Of a stretch of 64,000 nt of DNA, positions 25,454 to 36,484 are shown one piece after another (within the stretch, counting starts at the first letter, position 1; each line of letters opens with the position of its first letter). This DNA is from Microbacteriaceae bacterium (GTDB lineage: Bacteria > Actinomycetota > Actinomycetes > Actinomycetales > Microbacteriaceae), in contig JAHBTA010000002.1 of the NCBI GenBank assembly GCA_019638805.1, forward strand, positions 496,001-560,000. The letters run 5' to 3'. The notes under the pieces were generated by a model. That model did no database searches. It saw only the letters and a program-made list of their open reading frames with translations, and had not been told where the DNA came from. The translations under genes and the position numbers were made by a program.

Positions 25454-27361
25454 TCAGGCGCCCTGGCGCTTGAGGCGCGATGCGGCACGCCCGCGCTCGG
25501 TCTGATCCAGGATGACCTTGCGGATGCGCACCACGTCGGGCGTCACCTCGACGCACTCGTCCTCGCGCGCGAACTCGAGGCACTCCTCGAGCGTCAGGCT
25601 GCGGGGCGAGTCGAGCTTCTCGAAGGTGTCCGCCGTCGAGGAGCGCATGTTGGTGAGCTGCTTCTCCTTCGTGACGTTGACGTCCATGTCCTCCGAGCGC
25701 GCGTTCTCGCCCACGACCATGCCCTCGTACACCTCGTCGCCCGGCTGGATGAAGAAGCTCATGCGTTCCTGCAGCGCGAGCATGGCGAACGGCGTCGCCG
25801 TACCCGCCCGGTCGGCCACGATGGACCCGTTGACCCGGGTGGTGATGGTGCCCGCCCACGGCTCGTAGCCGTGCGCGATGGCGTTGGCGATGCCCGTCCC
25901 GCGCGTGATGGTGAGGAACTCGGTGCGGAACCCGATGAGCCCGCGCGAGGGCACCACGAACTCCATGCGCACCCAGCCGGTGCCGTGGTTGGTCATGGTC
26001 TCCATGCGGCCCTTGCGCGCCGCGAGCAGCTGCGTGATCGCGCCCAGGTGCTCCTCGGGCGCGTCGATGGTCAGGTGCTCGTAGGGCTCGTGCACCTTGC
26101 CGTCGACCTGCCGGGTCACCACCTGGGGCTTGCCCACCGTGAGCTCGAAGCCCTCTCGGCGCATGTTCTCGACCAGGATGGCGAGGGCCAGTTCGCCGCG
26201 GCCCTGCACCTCCCACGCATCCGGGCGTCCGATCTCGACGACGCGGATCGACACGTTGCCGACCAGTTCGCGGTCGAGGCGGTCCTTGACCATGCGCGCC
26301 GTGAGCTTGTGGCCCTTGACCTTGCCGACGATCGGGCTCGTGTTGGTGCCGACGGTCATCGAGATCGCGGGCTCGTCGACCGTGATCGCGGGCAGCGGCC
26401 GGATGTCGTCCGGGTCGGCGATGGTCTCGCCGATCGTGATCTCCTCGATGCCGGCGACCGCGACGATGTCGCCCGCGGAAGCCTGTTCGGCCGGAACGCG
26501 CTCGAGGGCCCGGGTGCGCAGCAACTCGGTGATGCGCACGTTGGAATGCGTGCCGTCGTGGCGTACCCAGGCAACCGTCTGGCCCTTGCGGACGGTCCCG
26601 GCGAAAACCCGCAGCAGCGCGATGCGCCCGAGGAACGGGCTCGCGTCCAGGTTGGTCACCCACGCCTGCAGCGGCGCCTCGTCGTCGTAGGTGGGCGCGG
26701 GGATGTGCCGCAGGATCGCCTCGAAGAGCGGCTCGAGATCGCCGTTGTCGGGCAGCGACCCGTTGTCGGGCTTGTTCCAGCTCGCGGCGCCGTTGCGTCC
26801 GGAGGCGTAGACCACCGGGAGGTCGAGCAACGAGTCGACATCGAGGTCTGGCATGTCGTCGTGCAGGTCGCTCGCCAGGTTGAGCAGCAGGTCGTGGCTC
26901 TCCTCCACCACCTGGTCGATGCGCGCATCCGGGCGGTCCGTCTTGTTGACCAGAAGGATGACGGGAAGCTTCGACTCGAGCGCCTTGCGCAGCACGAACC
27001 GGGTCTGCGGCAGCGGGCCCTCGCTCGCGTCGACGAGCAGCACGACGCCGTCCACCATGGACAGCCCGCGCTCGACCTCGCCCCCGAAGTCGGCGTGCCC
27101 GGGGGTATCGATGACGTTGATGGTCACCGCGCCGCCGGCGGCGTGCGCCCCCGAGTACTCGATCGCGGTGTTCTTCGCGAGGATCGTGATGCCCTTCTCG
27201 CGCTCCAGGTCGCCCGAGTCGAGCGCGCGCTCCTCGAGATGCTCGTGGGCGCCGAAGGCCCCGGTCTGACGCAGCATGGCGTCGACGAGGGTGGTCTTGC
27301 CGTGGTCGACGTGGGCGACGATCGCGACATTGCGCAGATCGGTACGAGTGGCTGTGGGCAT
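25454..27361 (-). CDS. typA: Ribosome-associated GTPase TypA/BipA
   Basis: 635 aa translational GTPase. G1 is AHVDHGKTTL, G2 lies in REKGITI, G3 is DTPGHADFGGE and G4 is NKTD. Domains II, III and V and the C-terminal domain follow, with family stretches such as GRGELALAILVENMRREGFE and PSRGLIGFRTEFLT. TypA supports 50S assembly and stress growth. ATG at 27361 lies 9 bases from TAGACT (minus, 27376-27371), so the leader is at most a few bases; that box overlaps the end of the upstream binding-protein gene. Confidence 0.96.
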   Translation of the reverse strand: MPTATRTDLRNVAIVAHVDHGKTTLVDAMLRQTGAFGAHEHLEERALDSGDLEREKGITILAKNTAIEYSGAHAAGGAVTINVIDTPGHADFGGEVERGLSMVDGVVLLVDASEGPLPQTRFVLRKALESKLPVILLVNKTDRPDARIDQVVEESHDLLLNLASDLHDDMPDLDVDSLLDLPVVYASGRNGAASWNKPDNGSLPDNGDLEPLFEAILRHIPAPTYDDEAPLQAWVTNLDASPFLGRIALLRVFAGTVRKGQTVAWVRHDGTHSNVRITELLRTRALERVPAEQASAGDIVAVAGIEEITIGETIADPDDIRPLPAITVDEPAISMTVGTNTSPIVGKVKGHKLTARMVKDRLDRELVGNVSIRVVEIGRPDAWEVQGRGELALAILVENMRREGFELTVGKPQVVTRQVDGKVHEPYEHLTIDAPEEHLGAITQLLAARKGRMETMTNHGTGWVRMEFVVPSRGLIGFRTEFLTITRGTGIANAIAHGYEPWAGTITTRVNGSIVADRAGTATPFAMLALQERMSFFIQPGDEVYEGMVVGENARSEDMDVNVTKEKQLTNMRSSTADTFEKLDSPRSLTLEECLEFAREDECVEVTPDVVRIRKVILDQTERGRAASRLKRQGA

Positions 27362-27373
27362 AACCGGCCCAGT

Positions 27374-29221
27374 CTACCCGGGCGGCGCCGTCTCGACCGC
27401 GGGGGCCCACTCCCAGGCGTTCCAGAACACTCCGCGCCCCAGGGGCGAGCGCGTGACGCCGGTCACCCTGTCGGACACCGCCGTCACGGTCGGGTAGGCG
27501 AAGAGCGGAACCCCGTACGCGTCGGACCACAGGCGCTCGTCGATCTCGGCGAGCAGGCGGGTGACCTCCGCCGGGTCGTCACTGGCATCCACCTGATCGA
27601 TGAGGCGGTCGACCGCGGGGCTGGAGTAGCGCGAGAAGTTGGCCAGAGGGGAATCGCTGTGGAACACCGCGCTGGCCGCTGTCGGGCCGAGCCGCGTGGT
27701 GTCCCACGCGAACAGGGCGGCGTCGTACTGGCCGGCGATGCCCAGCAGGCCGTCCCACTCGGTGTTCGAGCAGTCGGTGACCCGGAAACCGGCGAGCGCG
27801 GCGCTGTCGCGGATGAGCGTGAACTCGGCGACTCGCCGCGGGTTCGCCGGGTCGTACAGGATGCACACGCGCGGCTCCCTGGCACCCGCCTCGTCGAGCA
27901 GGGCGATGGCGCCGGGAATGTCGACGCGCGCGTAGTCGCCCGAGCCGTTGGCCGCGATCGTGTCGGCATAACCGTCGGCGCCGGGTCGCAGCGTGAAGGA
28001 GTCGAGCAGTTCGGCATCCTCCTGGAGCGGCACGATGAGCTCGTCCAGGATCTGCTGCCGCGGCACGGCCTTGAGGAAGGCCTCGCGGATGAGCGGGTCG
28101 TCGAACAGGCCCGAGCGCGACTCGGCGAACTGCAGGTCCAGATGCTCGAAGGTGCCCTCGGACCCGGTGACCACCTCGACCCCGGATACCGCGGCGAGCG
28201 CCCTGAGGACGTCGCCTCCGGGCTGCGGGGTTACGATGTCGACCGCGCCGGAGGCCAGCAGCTGCACGGTCTCGAGCGGGTCGGGCGACACGCGCAGGGT
28301 CATGGTCTCGAAGGCGGGTTCGCGGTCGCCGTGATAGGCCGGGTTGGCCGTGAGCGTGACGGATTCGTTGGGCACGAGCGCGGTCACCCGGTAGGGGCCG
28401 GATGCCACCAGCAGCGACGGGTCGTCGGGCATCGCGGCGAAGTTGTAGGCGCTGTTCCAGAACCGGGACACGGCGGGCAGCTCCGCGGCATCGCGGCCGA
28501 CCACGGCGGCGACGAGAGCGGCCTTGGCGGTCATGGCGGCATCCAGGGCGGATGCCGGGTCGTCGGGGTCGCCGGCGGGCAGCCCGAGTGCGTGCTGCGC
28601 GACCACGTGCGCGGCGACACCCGGCTGCAGGGCCAGTCGCCAGGTCGGGAGGAAATCGTCGTAGGTCACCTCGACCGCCCGATCCGACACGATGCGCGGC
28701 GTGCCGGTCGCGAGCTGCAGGCCGTTGCCGATCGCGCCGTCGAAGAACACCACGTCGCGAGGGAAGTCGTCGGTGTACCCCCCGGTGGACGGGTCGACGT
28801 AGTCCGTGTCGTCGAAGCCGGGCGCGTTGAGCACGCCCGAGTTACCCGCCCAGGCCAGCAGCAGATCCGCGGCGTCCACGGGGACGCCATCCGACCAGGT
28901 CACACCGTCGGCAACCGTGTAGCGCACCGTGAACGGGCTCTCGGAGACGACCTCGGTCGTGCCGAAGGATTCGTCCTCGACGAGGGCGTAGTGGTCGTCG
29001 TAATAGCCGAAGCCCGTGCCGGTCAGGTATGCGACATCCGCGTTCGTAGGCGATGACCGACCGTACGAGGTGCTCGCATTGGCGGAGGTGAAGGGGGTCG
29101 CGACGGCGACCGCGACCGTGCTGCCCTCCACGGTCGTCGGGGGCGCCGAGCATCCGGCCAGCCCCGCGAGCGCGAGGGCGGCCGCGAGGCCGGCACCGGC
29201 GGCTCGGCGGGCCATGGTCAC
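27374..29221 (-). CDS. Peptide ABC transporter substrate-binding lipoprotein (third in locus)
   Basis: 615 aa family 5 solute-binding protein. The signal peptide ends in LAGLAGC (lipobox), then an SBP-bac-5 domain (VRYTVADGVTWSDGVPVDAA; ASGPYRVTALVPNESVTLTA). It is longer and more divergent than the other two binding proteins of this locus. GTG at 29221 overlaps the upstream stop (GTGA), giving V-T-M; ATG at 29215 is the alternative start. It is the last gene before typA, separated by 12 bp. Confidence 0.85.
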   Translation of the reverse strand: MTMARRAAGAGLAAALALAGLAGCSAPPTTVEGSTVAVAVATPFTSANASTSYGRSSPTNADVAYLTGTGFGYYDDHYALVEDESFGTTEVVSESPFTVRYTVADGVTWSDGVPVDAADLLLAWAGNSGVLNAPGFDDTDYVDPSTGGYTDDFPRDVVFFDGAIGNGLQLATGTPRIVSDRAVEVTYDDFLPTWRLALQPGVAAHVVAQHALGLPAGDPDDPASALDAAMTAKAALVAAVVGRDAAELPAVSRFWNSAYNFAAMPDDPSLLVASGPYRVTALVPNESVTLTANPAYHGDREPAFETMTLRVSPDPLETVQLLASGAVDIVTPQPGGDVLRALAAVSGVEVVTGSEGTFEHLDLQFAESRSGLFDDPLIREAFLKAVPRQQILDELIVPLQEDAELLDSFTLRPGADGYADTIAANGSGDYARVDIPGAIALLDEAGAREPRVCILYDPANPRRVAEFTLIRDSAALAGFRVTDCSNTEWDGLLGIAGQYDAALFAWDTTRLGPTAASAVFHSDSPLANFSRYSSPAVDRLIDQVDASDDPAEVTRLLAEIDERLWSDAYGVPLFAYPTVTAVSDRVTGVTRSPLGRGVFWNAWEWAPAVETAPPG

Positions 29222-30840
29222 CCGGTGTGCTTGGTGATCAGGTAGTACTGCGGGACGCCCTGCCAGTCGAGAGCCACATCCGTCACGGACTCGCCGTAGC
29301 CGGCCTGCCTCGACGAGTTCCACAGCGGCAGCGCGGGCAGTTCGGCCAGCAGGACCTCCTGAGCGTCCTTGTAGGCGGCCGCGGCATCCGTCTGGCTCTT
29401 GGCCGAGGCGCCCTTCTTGAGGAGCACCTCGAACGCCGGGCTGGAGAACTTCTGGAAGTTGGCGATGCCCTTGGCCGAGTACAGCGGCACGATGAAGTCC
29501 ACGACCCCGGGGTAGTCGGCGCGCCAGTTCGTGCGATACGCGGTCGGGATGCTGCCGTCCTCGATCGCGGCCCTCAGGTCGGCCAACGTCGGATAGGCCA
29601 CCGCGGCAGCATCGATGCCGAGTTCGGCGCGCAGGCTCGCGGCGACCGCCTCGGCCCATTCGCCGTGGTCGCCGTCGGCGTTGTAGGCGATCTCGAAGGT
29701 GCCCTCCCACGGCGACATCTCGTCGGCCTTGGCCCAGTTCGCCTTGGCGTTCCCGCTGTTGTAGACGAGCACCTCGTTGCCCACCACGTTGTCGGACCAG
29801 CCGTCCAGCGCGGGCGAGGTGAAGTCCTTGGCGGCGCGCTTGGTCACGCCGAAGAGCGAATCGACGATCTTCTGGCGGTCGATGGCCTGCGAGATCGCCA
29901 CCCGACGCAGCAGACCCTCCTGGCCGGCGAAGTGGGCCAGCCGCGCCGGAATCGTGATGGCCTCGAGGGTGGCGGTGGGCTGGTCGATCCAGCGGCGTCC
30001 GAGCTCCTCCTTGAAGGTGGGCAGCGCGCTGGCCGGGATGGTGTCGAGCACGTCGAGGTGACCGGAGAGCAGGTCGGCGTAGGCGATGTCGAGCGAGTCG
30101 TAGAAGCGCATGGTGATGCCGTCGTTGGCAGGTTCGCGCTTGCCCTCGTAGCCCGGGTTGACCACCAGTTCGAGGCGCTTGCCGTGCGTCCAGGCGTCGG
30201 CACCGTCGAACATGTACGGCCCGTTGCCGATCGGGTGCGCGGCGAAGCCCTCGGGGTCGGCGTAGAACGCGCTGGGCAGCGGCGCGAACGCGATGTGCCC
30301 GAGGCGGTCGGGGAAGTCGGACTGCGGGGTCTTGAGATGCACCTCGAAGGTGTGGTCGTCGACCACCACGAGCCCGCCTGCCTCGATGAGCGACTCCTCC
30401 TTCTTCGGCTCGTCGGAGTAGCCGAGGATCTCGGAGAAGTACTTCCTGTTCAGCGCCGAGTGCTTGGCAAGGGCCGCCCAGTCCCAGGCGTTCACGAACG
30501 ACTCGGCCGTGACCTCCTCGCCGTCGGTGAAGGTCGAGTCGTCGGAGATCGAGATGGTGTACACCGTGTTGTCGGCGTTGGGAGCGATCGACTCGGCAAG
30601 ATCGTCGACGGCGGTGCCCGAGGCGTCGTAGAAGACCAGGCCCGCGAACAGGGCGTTCATGATGCGATACCCGCCCAGCTCGGTCGTGTCACCCGGCGTC
30701 AGCGGATTCTGCGGCTCGGTCCCGTTGACCGTCACGATCGCGCGCTGGTCGCCGTCGTCCGACGCGGTGCAGCCGCTCAGCAGCAACGACGCGACGGCCA
30801 CCAGGCCGATCGCGGCCGTCGCGAACCGGGGGACGCGCAT
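29218..30840 (-). CDS. Oligopeptide ABC transporter substrate-binding lipoprotein (second in locus)
   Basis: 540 aa family 5 binding protein with signal peptide and lipobox LLLSGC. Domain stretches include PLTPGDTTELGGYRIMNALF, AHPIGNGPYMFDGA and FDSLDIAYADLLSGH-like hinge sequence. It is clearly paralogous to the first binding protein (34649-36268), with matching order of motifs to the very end (WQGVPQYYLITKHTG against WDSWPILYQITKAE). ATG at 30840 has GAGGAGG five bases upstream. A TAGGGT box at 30885-30880 (minus) may give it its own promoter separate from the permease operon. Confidence 0.9.
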   Translation of the reverse strand: MRVPRFATAAIGLVAVASLLLSGCTASDDGDQRAIVTVNGTEPQNPLTPGDTTELGGYRIMNALFAGLVFYDASGTAVDDLAESIAPNADNTVYTISISDDSTFTDGEEVTAESFVNAWDWAALAKHSALNRKYFSEILGYSDEPKKEESLIEAGGLVVVDDHTFEVHLKTPQSDFPDRLGHIAFAPLPSAFYADPEGFAAHPIGNGPYMFDGADAWTHGKRLELVVNPGYEGKREPANDGITMRFYDSLDIAYADLLSGHLDVLDTIPASALPTFKEELGRRWIDQPTATLEAITIPARLAHFAGQEGLLRRVAISQAIDRQKIVDSLFGVTKRAAKDFTSPALDGWSDNVVGNEVLVYNSGNAKANWAKADEMSPWEGTFEIAYNADGDHGEWAEAVAASLRAELGIDAAAVAYPTLADLRAAIEDGSIPTAYRTNWRADYPGVVDFIVPLYSAKGIANFQKFSSPAFEVLLKKGASAKSQTDAAAAYKDAQEVLLAELPALPLWNSSRQAGYGESVTDVALDWQGVPQYYLITKHTG

Positions 30841-30907
30841 CCTGCCTCCTCTGGGATCCCCGACGGACACTCCCTCACGACCCTAGCGCGTCGCGCGTCG
30901 CACTCCG

Positions 30908-30970
30908 ACCGGTGCCGAGTGCGCGACCGGCGCCGAGTGCGCGACCGATGCCGAGTGCGCGACCGATGCC
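30908..30970. repeat. 18-bp tandem repeat, 3.5 copies
   Basis: ACCGRYGCCGAGTGCGCG is repeated at 30908-30925, 30926-30943, 30944-30961 and partly at 30962-30970, immediately after the ATP-binding gene stop (30973-30975 on the minus strand). It fills half of the 132-bp gap before the second binding-protein gene. The other half holds the TAGGGT box and the ribosome site of that gene. Confidence 0.88.
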
Positions 30971-30972
30971 CC

Positions 30973-32684
<1,712 letters not shown>

Positions 32685-32688
<4 letters not shown>

Positions 32689-33644
32689 CGGCTGGCCCTC
32701 GTCCTCGGGTCGAGGGCGTCGCGAACGAGCTCTCCGAGCAGGATGAACGCGAGCACCGTCAGGGACAGGGCGATCGACGGGTAGATGAGCGTCTGCGGCG
32801 CCGTTCGCAACGAGGTCTGCGCGGCCGAGATGTCATTGCCCCACGACATGAAGAGGTTGTTGGGGAGGCCGACGCCGAGGAAGGACAGCGTGGCCTCCGC
32901 CACGATCGCACCGGCGAGCCCGACCGTCGAGATGACGATGACGGGTGCCAGCGAGTTGGGCATGACGTGCGTGAACATCGTGCGCAGCTTGGTCAGACCG
33001 ATCGCCTCGGATGCCATGACATAGTCCAGCTGTTTGACGCGCAGCACCTCGGATCTGAGGATGCGGGCGGTCGCCGGCCAGCTGAAGAACCCGATCGCCA
33101 GCGAGATGACCCAGATGTTCCGGTCATGCAGGAACATCGACATGATCACCACGGCGGCCAGGATGTACGGGATCGCGAAGAAGATGTCGCCGATGCGCAT
33201 GAGGAACGAGTCGAGCCAGCCTCCGAAGTACCCGGCGAAGGCGCCCAGCACGATGCCCATGACGGCCACCATGACGGTCACGATGATGCCGACCGAGAGC
33301 GATGTGCCCGTGCCGTGCACGATGCGCGAGAAGATGTCGCAGCCCAGCTTCGTGAAGCCCAGCGGGTGCCCGGGCGAGGGGCCGGCGTTGGAGACCGAGA
33401 GCTGGCAGTTGTCGTTCGGAGGCTCGTTCGTGAAGACCCCGGGGAACAGGGCCACGAAGATGATGAACAGGATGAGGACCGACGTCACCCAGAACAGCCA
33501 GCGACTGCGCAGATCGCGCCACGCGTCCAGCCACAGGTTGGACTTGCGCTCCGACACGCGGACGGCGTCGACCGCACCGAGGCCGCCCTCGTCGACTTCG
33601 GCGACATAGCGGGGTGCCCGGCGCACCGGGTTCTTACTTGACAT
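32685..33644 (-). CDS. oppC: Oligopeptide ABC transporter permease OppC
   Basis: 319 aa, six membrane helices after a ~45-residue cytosolic N-terminus (the OppC_N feature includes LWLDAWRDLRSRWLFWVTSV). The EAA loop is EAIGLTKLRTMFTHVMPNSL. A long extracellular loop between helices 1 and 2 carries two cysteines (NCQLS, KLGCDIF). ATG at 33644 overlaps the oppB stop by 11 bp. Confidence 0.93.
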
Positions 33645-34563
33645 AGCGGATCCTCGGGTCGAGCACTCCGTAGAGGAGGTCGATGAACAGGTTGACCAGG
33701 ACGTAGACGATCACCAGGATCGTCACGATGGAGACGATCTCCGGGGTGTCGTGCCGGTTGATCGCCTTGAAGAGCTCATTGCCGACGCCGGGGACGTTGA
33801 AGATGCCCTCGGTCACGGTCGCGCCGACGATCAGGATGCCGAAGTCGGCCGCGAGATTGGTGGTCACCGGGATGAGTGAGTTGCGCAGGATGTGCACCGG
33901 GATGACGCGCCGTCGCGTCAGGCCCTTGCCGTAGGCCATTCGGACGAAGTCCTGCTGGGCGGTCTCGAGGACGGACGCGCGCGTCAGCCGGATGACGTAG
34001 GCCATATTGAGTGCGGCCAGGACTATGGCCGGGAGTATCAGGTCGGCCCATGGAGCCCCGGCCCCGACCGTGGGGCGGAAGATTCCGAGCTGGATGCCGA
34101 AGAACCACTGCATGACGAAGCCGAGCACGAAGACCGGCATCGAGATGAGCAGCAGCGAGATCACCAGGGCCGTGCCGTCGAAGACGCTGCCCTTGCGCAG
34201 ACCCGAGATGAGGCCAACGGTGACGCCGATGCCGAGCTGGATGATCACCGCGAGGAGCGCCAGCCGCAGGGTGGTGGGGAAGGTTCGGGCGAGGATCTCG
34301 TTGACCGACTGGCCCGCGAAGGTATAGCCCAGGTTGCCCTGGACGACGTCCCCCAGGTAGAGGAAGTAGCGCACGAAGAACGGCTGGTCGAGGTGGTACA
34401 TGGCCTCGAGGGCCGCCACCTGAGCCGGGTTGGGGGTGCGCTCGCCGAACATCCGCAGGACGGGGTTGCCCGGCATCGCGAAGACCATCGCGAAGATGAT
34501 GAGCGTGGAGCCGAAGAAGACCGGGATCCCCTGGAGGATCCTTCGGACGATGTACCAGAACAT
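33634..34563 (-). CDS. oppB: Oligopeptide ABC transporter permease OppB
   Basis: 309 aa, six helices. It starts MFWYIVRRILQGIPVFFGST, typical of OppB/DppB, and has the EAA-like loop MAYGKGLTRRRVIPVHILRN. ATG at 34563 is preceded by TGAGGTCAC. It pairs with OppC to form the channel. An 84-bp gap containing a strong hairpin separates it from the first binding-protein gene. Confidence 0.93.
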   Translation of the reverse strand: MFWYIVRRILQGIPVFFGSTLIIFAMVFAMPGNPVLRMFGERTPNPAQVAALEAMYHLDQPFFVRYFLYLGDVVQGNLGYTFAGQSVNEILARTFPTTLRLALLAVIIQLGIGVTVGLISGLRKGSVFDGTALVISLLLISMPVFVLGFVMQWFFGIQLGIFRPTVGAGAPWADLILPAIVLAALNMAYVIRLTRASVLETAQQDFVRMAYGKGLTRRRVIPVHILRNSLIPVTTNLAADFGILIVGATVTEGIFNVPGVGNELFKAINRHDTPEIVSIVTILVIVYVLVNLFIDLLYGVLDPRIRYVK

Positions 34564-34594
34564 GTGACCTCAGTGTCAGACCGTACCGGACACC

Positions 34595-34628
34595 CAGTGG
34601 GGCGGCGCCTGCTGACGCCGCCCCACTG
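34595..34628 (-). terminator. Intercistronic hairpin between oppA and oppB
   Basis: A perfect 13-bp stem (CAGTGGGGCGGCG and its complement) with an 8-base loop lies between the stop of the binding-protein gene and oppB on the transcribed strand, without a U-run. This position is known in binding-protein operons to stop part of transcription or protect the upstream mRNA, so the lipoprotein is made in excess. Confidence 0.75.
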
Positions 34629-34648
34629 TGCGCGTTTCGGAACCTGTC

Positions 34649-36268
34649 CTACTCCGCCTTGGTGATCTGGTAGAGGATCGGCCAGCTGTCCCAGCCGAAC
34701 TCCACGTTGTCGACGAGAGTCGAGTACCCGGTGGTCACCGCGCCGTACCAGAGCGGGATCGCCGGCAGGTCCTTGAAGAGAACTCCCTGGGCCTGGTTGA
34801 AGTACTCGTTCTGCTCCTCCAGGGTCGGCGAGGCCAGTCCCTGACGGAACAGGTCGTCGAACTCCGGGTTGGAGTAGTCGGCATCGTTCGAGCCCGAACC
34901 GGTCACGTACAGCGCACCGAGGATGTTGGCCTGCGACGGGAAGTCGAACTGCCATCCGGTGCGGAACGCGGACTTGATCGTGCGGTCGTTGACCTCGGTC
35001 CGGAGCCCGGCGAAGTCGGGGTAGGGCAGGCCCACCGCGTCGATGCCGAGCGTGTTCTTGATCGAGTTCGCCGTGGCGTCGACCCACTCCTGGTGGCCGC
35101 CGTCCGCGTTGTACGCGATCTGGAACTGGCCGTCCCACGGGCTGATGGCGTTGGCCTGGTTCCACAGGTCGACGGCCAGATCCGGGTCGTACTTCAGGAC
35201 GTCGGATCCCTCGATGCTCGCCGGGTCGAAGCCCGCGATGACGGGCGAGGTGAAGTCCTCGGCCGGCGTGCGGGTCCCGTTGAAGATCACGTCGGTGATC
35301 TCCTGGCGGTTGATCGCGTGCGAGATCGCGGCGCGGCGCAGCTGCCCCTCCTCGTCGTCACCGAAGTGCGCGAGGTTGTAGTTCATCGTGAACGACTGGA
35401 ACACCGCGGTGGCCTGCTCGACGGCCCGGTCGCCCAGGTCGTCCTTGAAGGTCGCGAGCGCGCTGACCGGGACGGTGTCGATCACGTCGACGTTGTCCGA
35501 CAGCAGGTCGGCGTAGGCCGCGTCCTGCGAGGCGTACACGACGAAGTTGAGTCCGCCGTTCTCCGCCTTGCGCGGGCCGTTGTAGCTCTCGTTCGGCACG
35601 AGCTTGAGGCTCTCGCCGTGCACCCAGCCGTCCTCGGCGATCTTGTAGGGACCGTTGCCGACCGGGTTGTCGCCGAACGCGTCGGGGTCGTCGAAGAACG
35701 ACTCGGGCAGCGGGACGAACACCGAGTAGCCGAGCGCGACCGGGAAGTCGGCACGCGGGGCGGCGAGCTCGACCGTGAAGGTCGTGTCGTCCACCACGTT
35801 CAGGGCGAGGGTGTTCTCGCCGCCGTCATAGGTGCCGCCCTCGAACGCGATGGCGTCGATGAACCACCACTGGTTGAGCAGCTCCGGGTCGGCCGCGGCC
35901 CACTGCCACGCCTTGACGAACGAGTCCGACGTGACGGGCGTGCCGTCCGAGAAGGTCTGTCCGGGCTTCAGCTTGATGGTCCAGGTCTTGTAGTCGTCCG
36001 ACTCGATCGACTCGGCGGCGTCGTAGTCCCACGAGCCGTCGGCCTTGTAGTAGACGAGACCGGCGAAGATGTTCGTGAGAATCTGACCGCCGTTGACCTC
36101 GTTCGTGTTGGCCGGGATGAGCGGGTTCTCGGGCTCGCCCCATGCGACGTTGACGACGCCGGACGATGAGCCACCGCCACCGCCGTTGTCACTCGACGCG
36201 CAGCCGGCGAGAGCGAGGGACGCTGCCGCGACCCCCGCCACGAGTGCTGCGATTCGTGGAATACGCAA
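34649..36268 (-). CDS. oppA: Oligopeptide ABC transporter substrate-binding lipoprotein (first in locus)
   Basis: 539 aa family 5 binding protein; signal peptide with lipobox LALAGC, then a Gly/Ser linker and the binding domain (NPLIPANTNEVNGGQILTNI, NPVGNGPYKIAEDG). The start is TTG at 36268, five bases after AGGAGG; this is the only in-frame start that keeps the signal peptide and fits the ribosome site. It is the promoter-proximal gene of the opp operon, with its own promoter at 36334-36362. Confidence 0.92.
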   Translation of the reverse strand: MRIPRIAALVAGVAAASLALAGCASSDNGGGGGSSSGVVNVAWGEPENPLIPANTNEVNGGQILTNIFAGLVYYKADGSWDYDAAESIESDDYKTWTIKLKPGQTFSDGTPVTSDSFVKAWQWAAADPELLNQWWFIDAIAFEGGTYDGGENTLALNVVDDTTFTVELAAPRADFPVALGYSVFVPLPESFFDDPDAFGDNPVGNGPYKIAEDGWVHGESLKLVPNESYNGPRKAENGGLNFVVYASQDAAYADLLSDNVDVIDTVPVSALATFKDDLGDRAVEQATAVFQSFTMNYNLAHFGDDEEGQLRRAAISHAINRQEITDVIFNGTRTPAEDFTSPVIAGFDPASIEGSDVLKYDPDLAVDLWNQANAISPWDGQFQIAYNADGGHQEWVDATANSIKNTLGIDAVGLPYPDFAGLRTEVNDRTIKSAFRTGWQFDFPSQANILGALYVTGSGSNDADYSNPEFDDLFRQGLASPTLEEQNEYFNQAQGVLFKDLPAIPLWYGAVTTGYSTLVDNVEFGWDSWPILYQITKAE

Positions 36269-36290
36269 TGTTCCTCCTGTGCAGAAATTG

Positions 36291-36362
36291 GCGGCGCACG
36301 CGAGATCGTCGATGCGCCGCTCTGATACCGAAGACCCTAGGACGGGGGGAAATAGCTGGCAA
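36291..36362 (-). promoter_or_regulatory. opp operon promoter and 5' leader hairpin
   Basis: On the minus strand TTGCCA (36362-36357), a 17-bp spacer and TAGGGT (36339-36334) form a near-consensus sigma-70 type promoter; the start would be near 36327. The ~59-nt leader holds a hairpin with an 8-bp stem GCGGCGCA/TGCGCCGC (36320-36291) ending about 15 bases before the ribosome site. The rest of 36363-36472 is somewhat AT-richer with no other clear element. Confidence 0.75.
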
Positions 36363-36484
36363 ATCTTTCGTAGGGATCGTTACACGGCCGAAGCAAATCG
36401 TCAGGATCCTTGCGCGTCACGCAATAATTCGGCGCGACGGGCGATGCACCGCAGGTTTTCTCCGCCGATGCGTAGGATCGGCGG

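Noticed and set aside
24986..29056. A 1356-codon open frame on the plus strand
   Set aside because: It runs antisense across a lipoprotein gene, typA and a binding-protein gene whose products have clear motifs. It is the usual GC-rich shadow frame.
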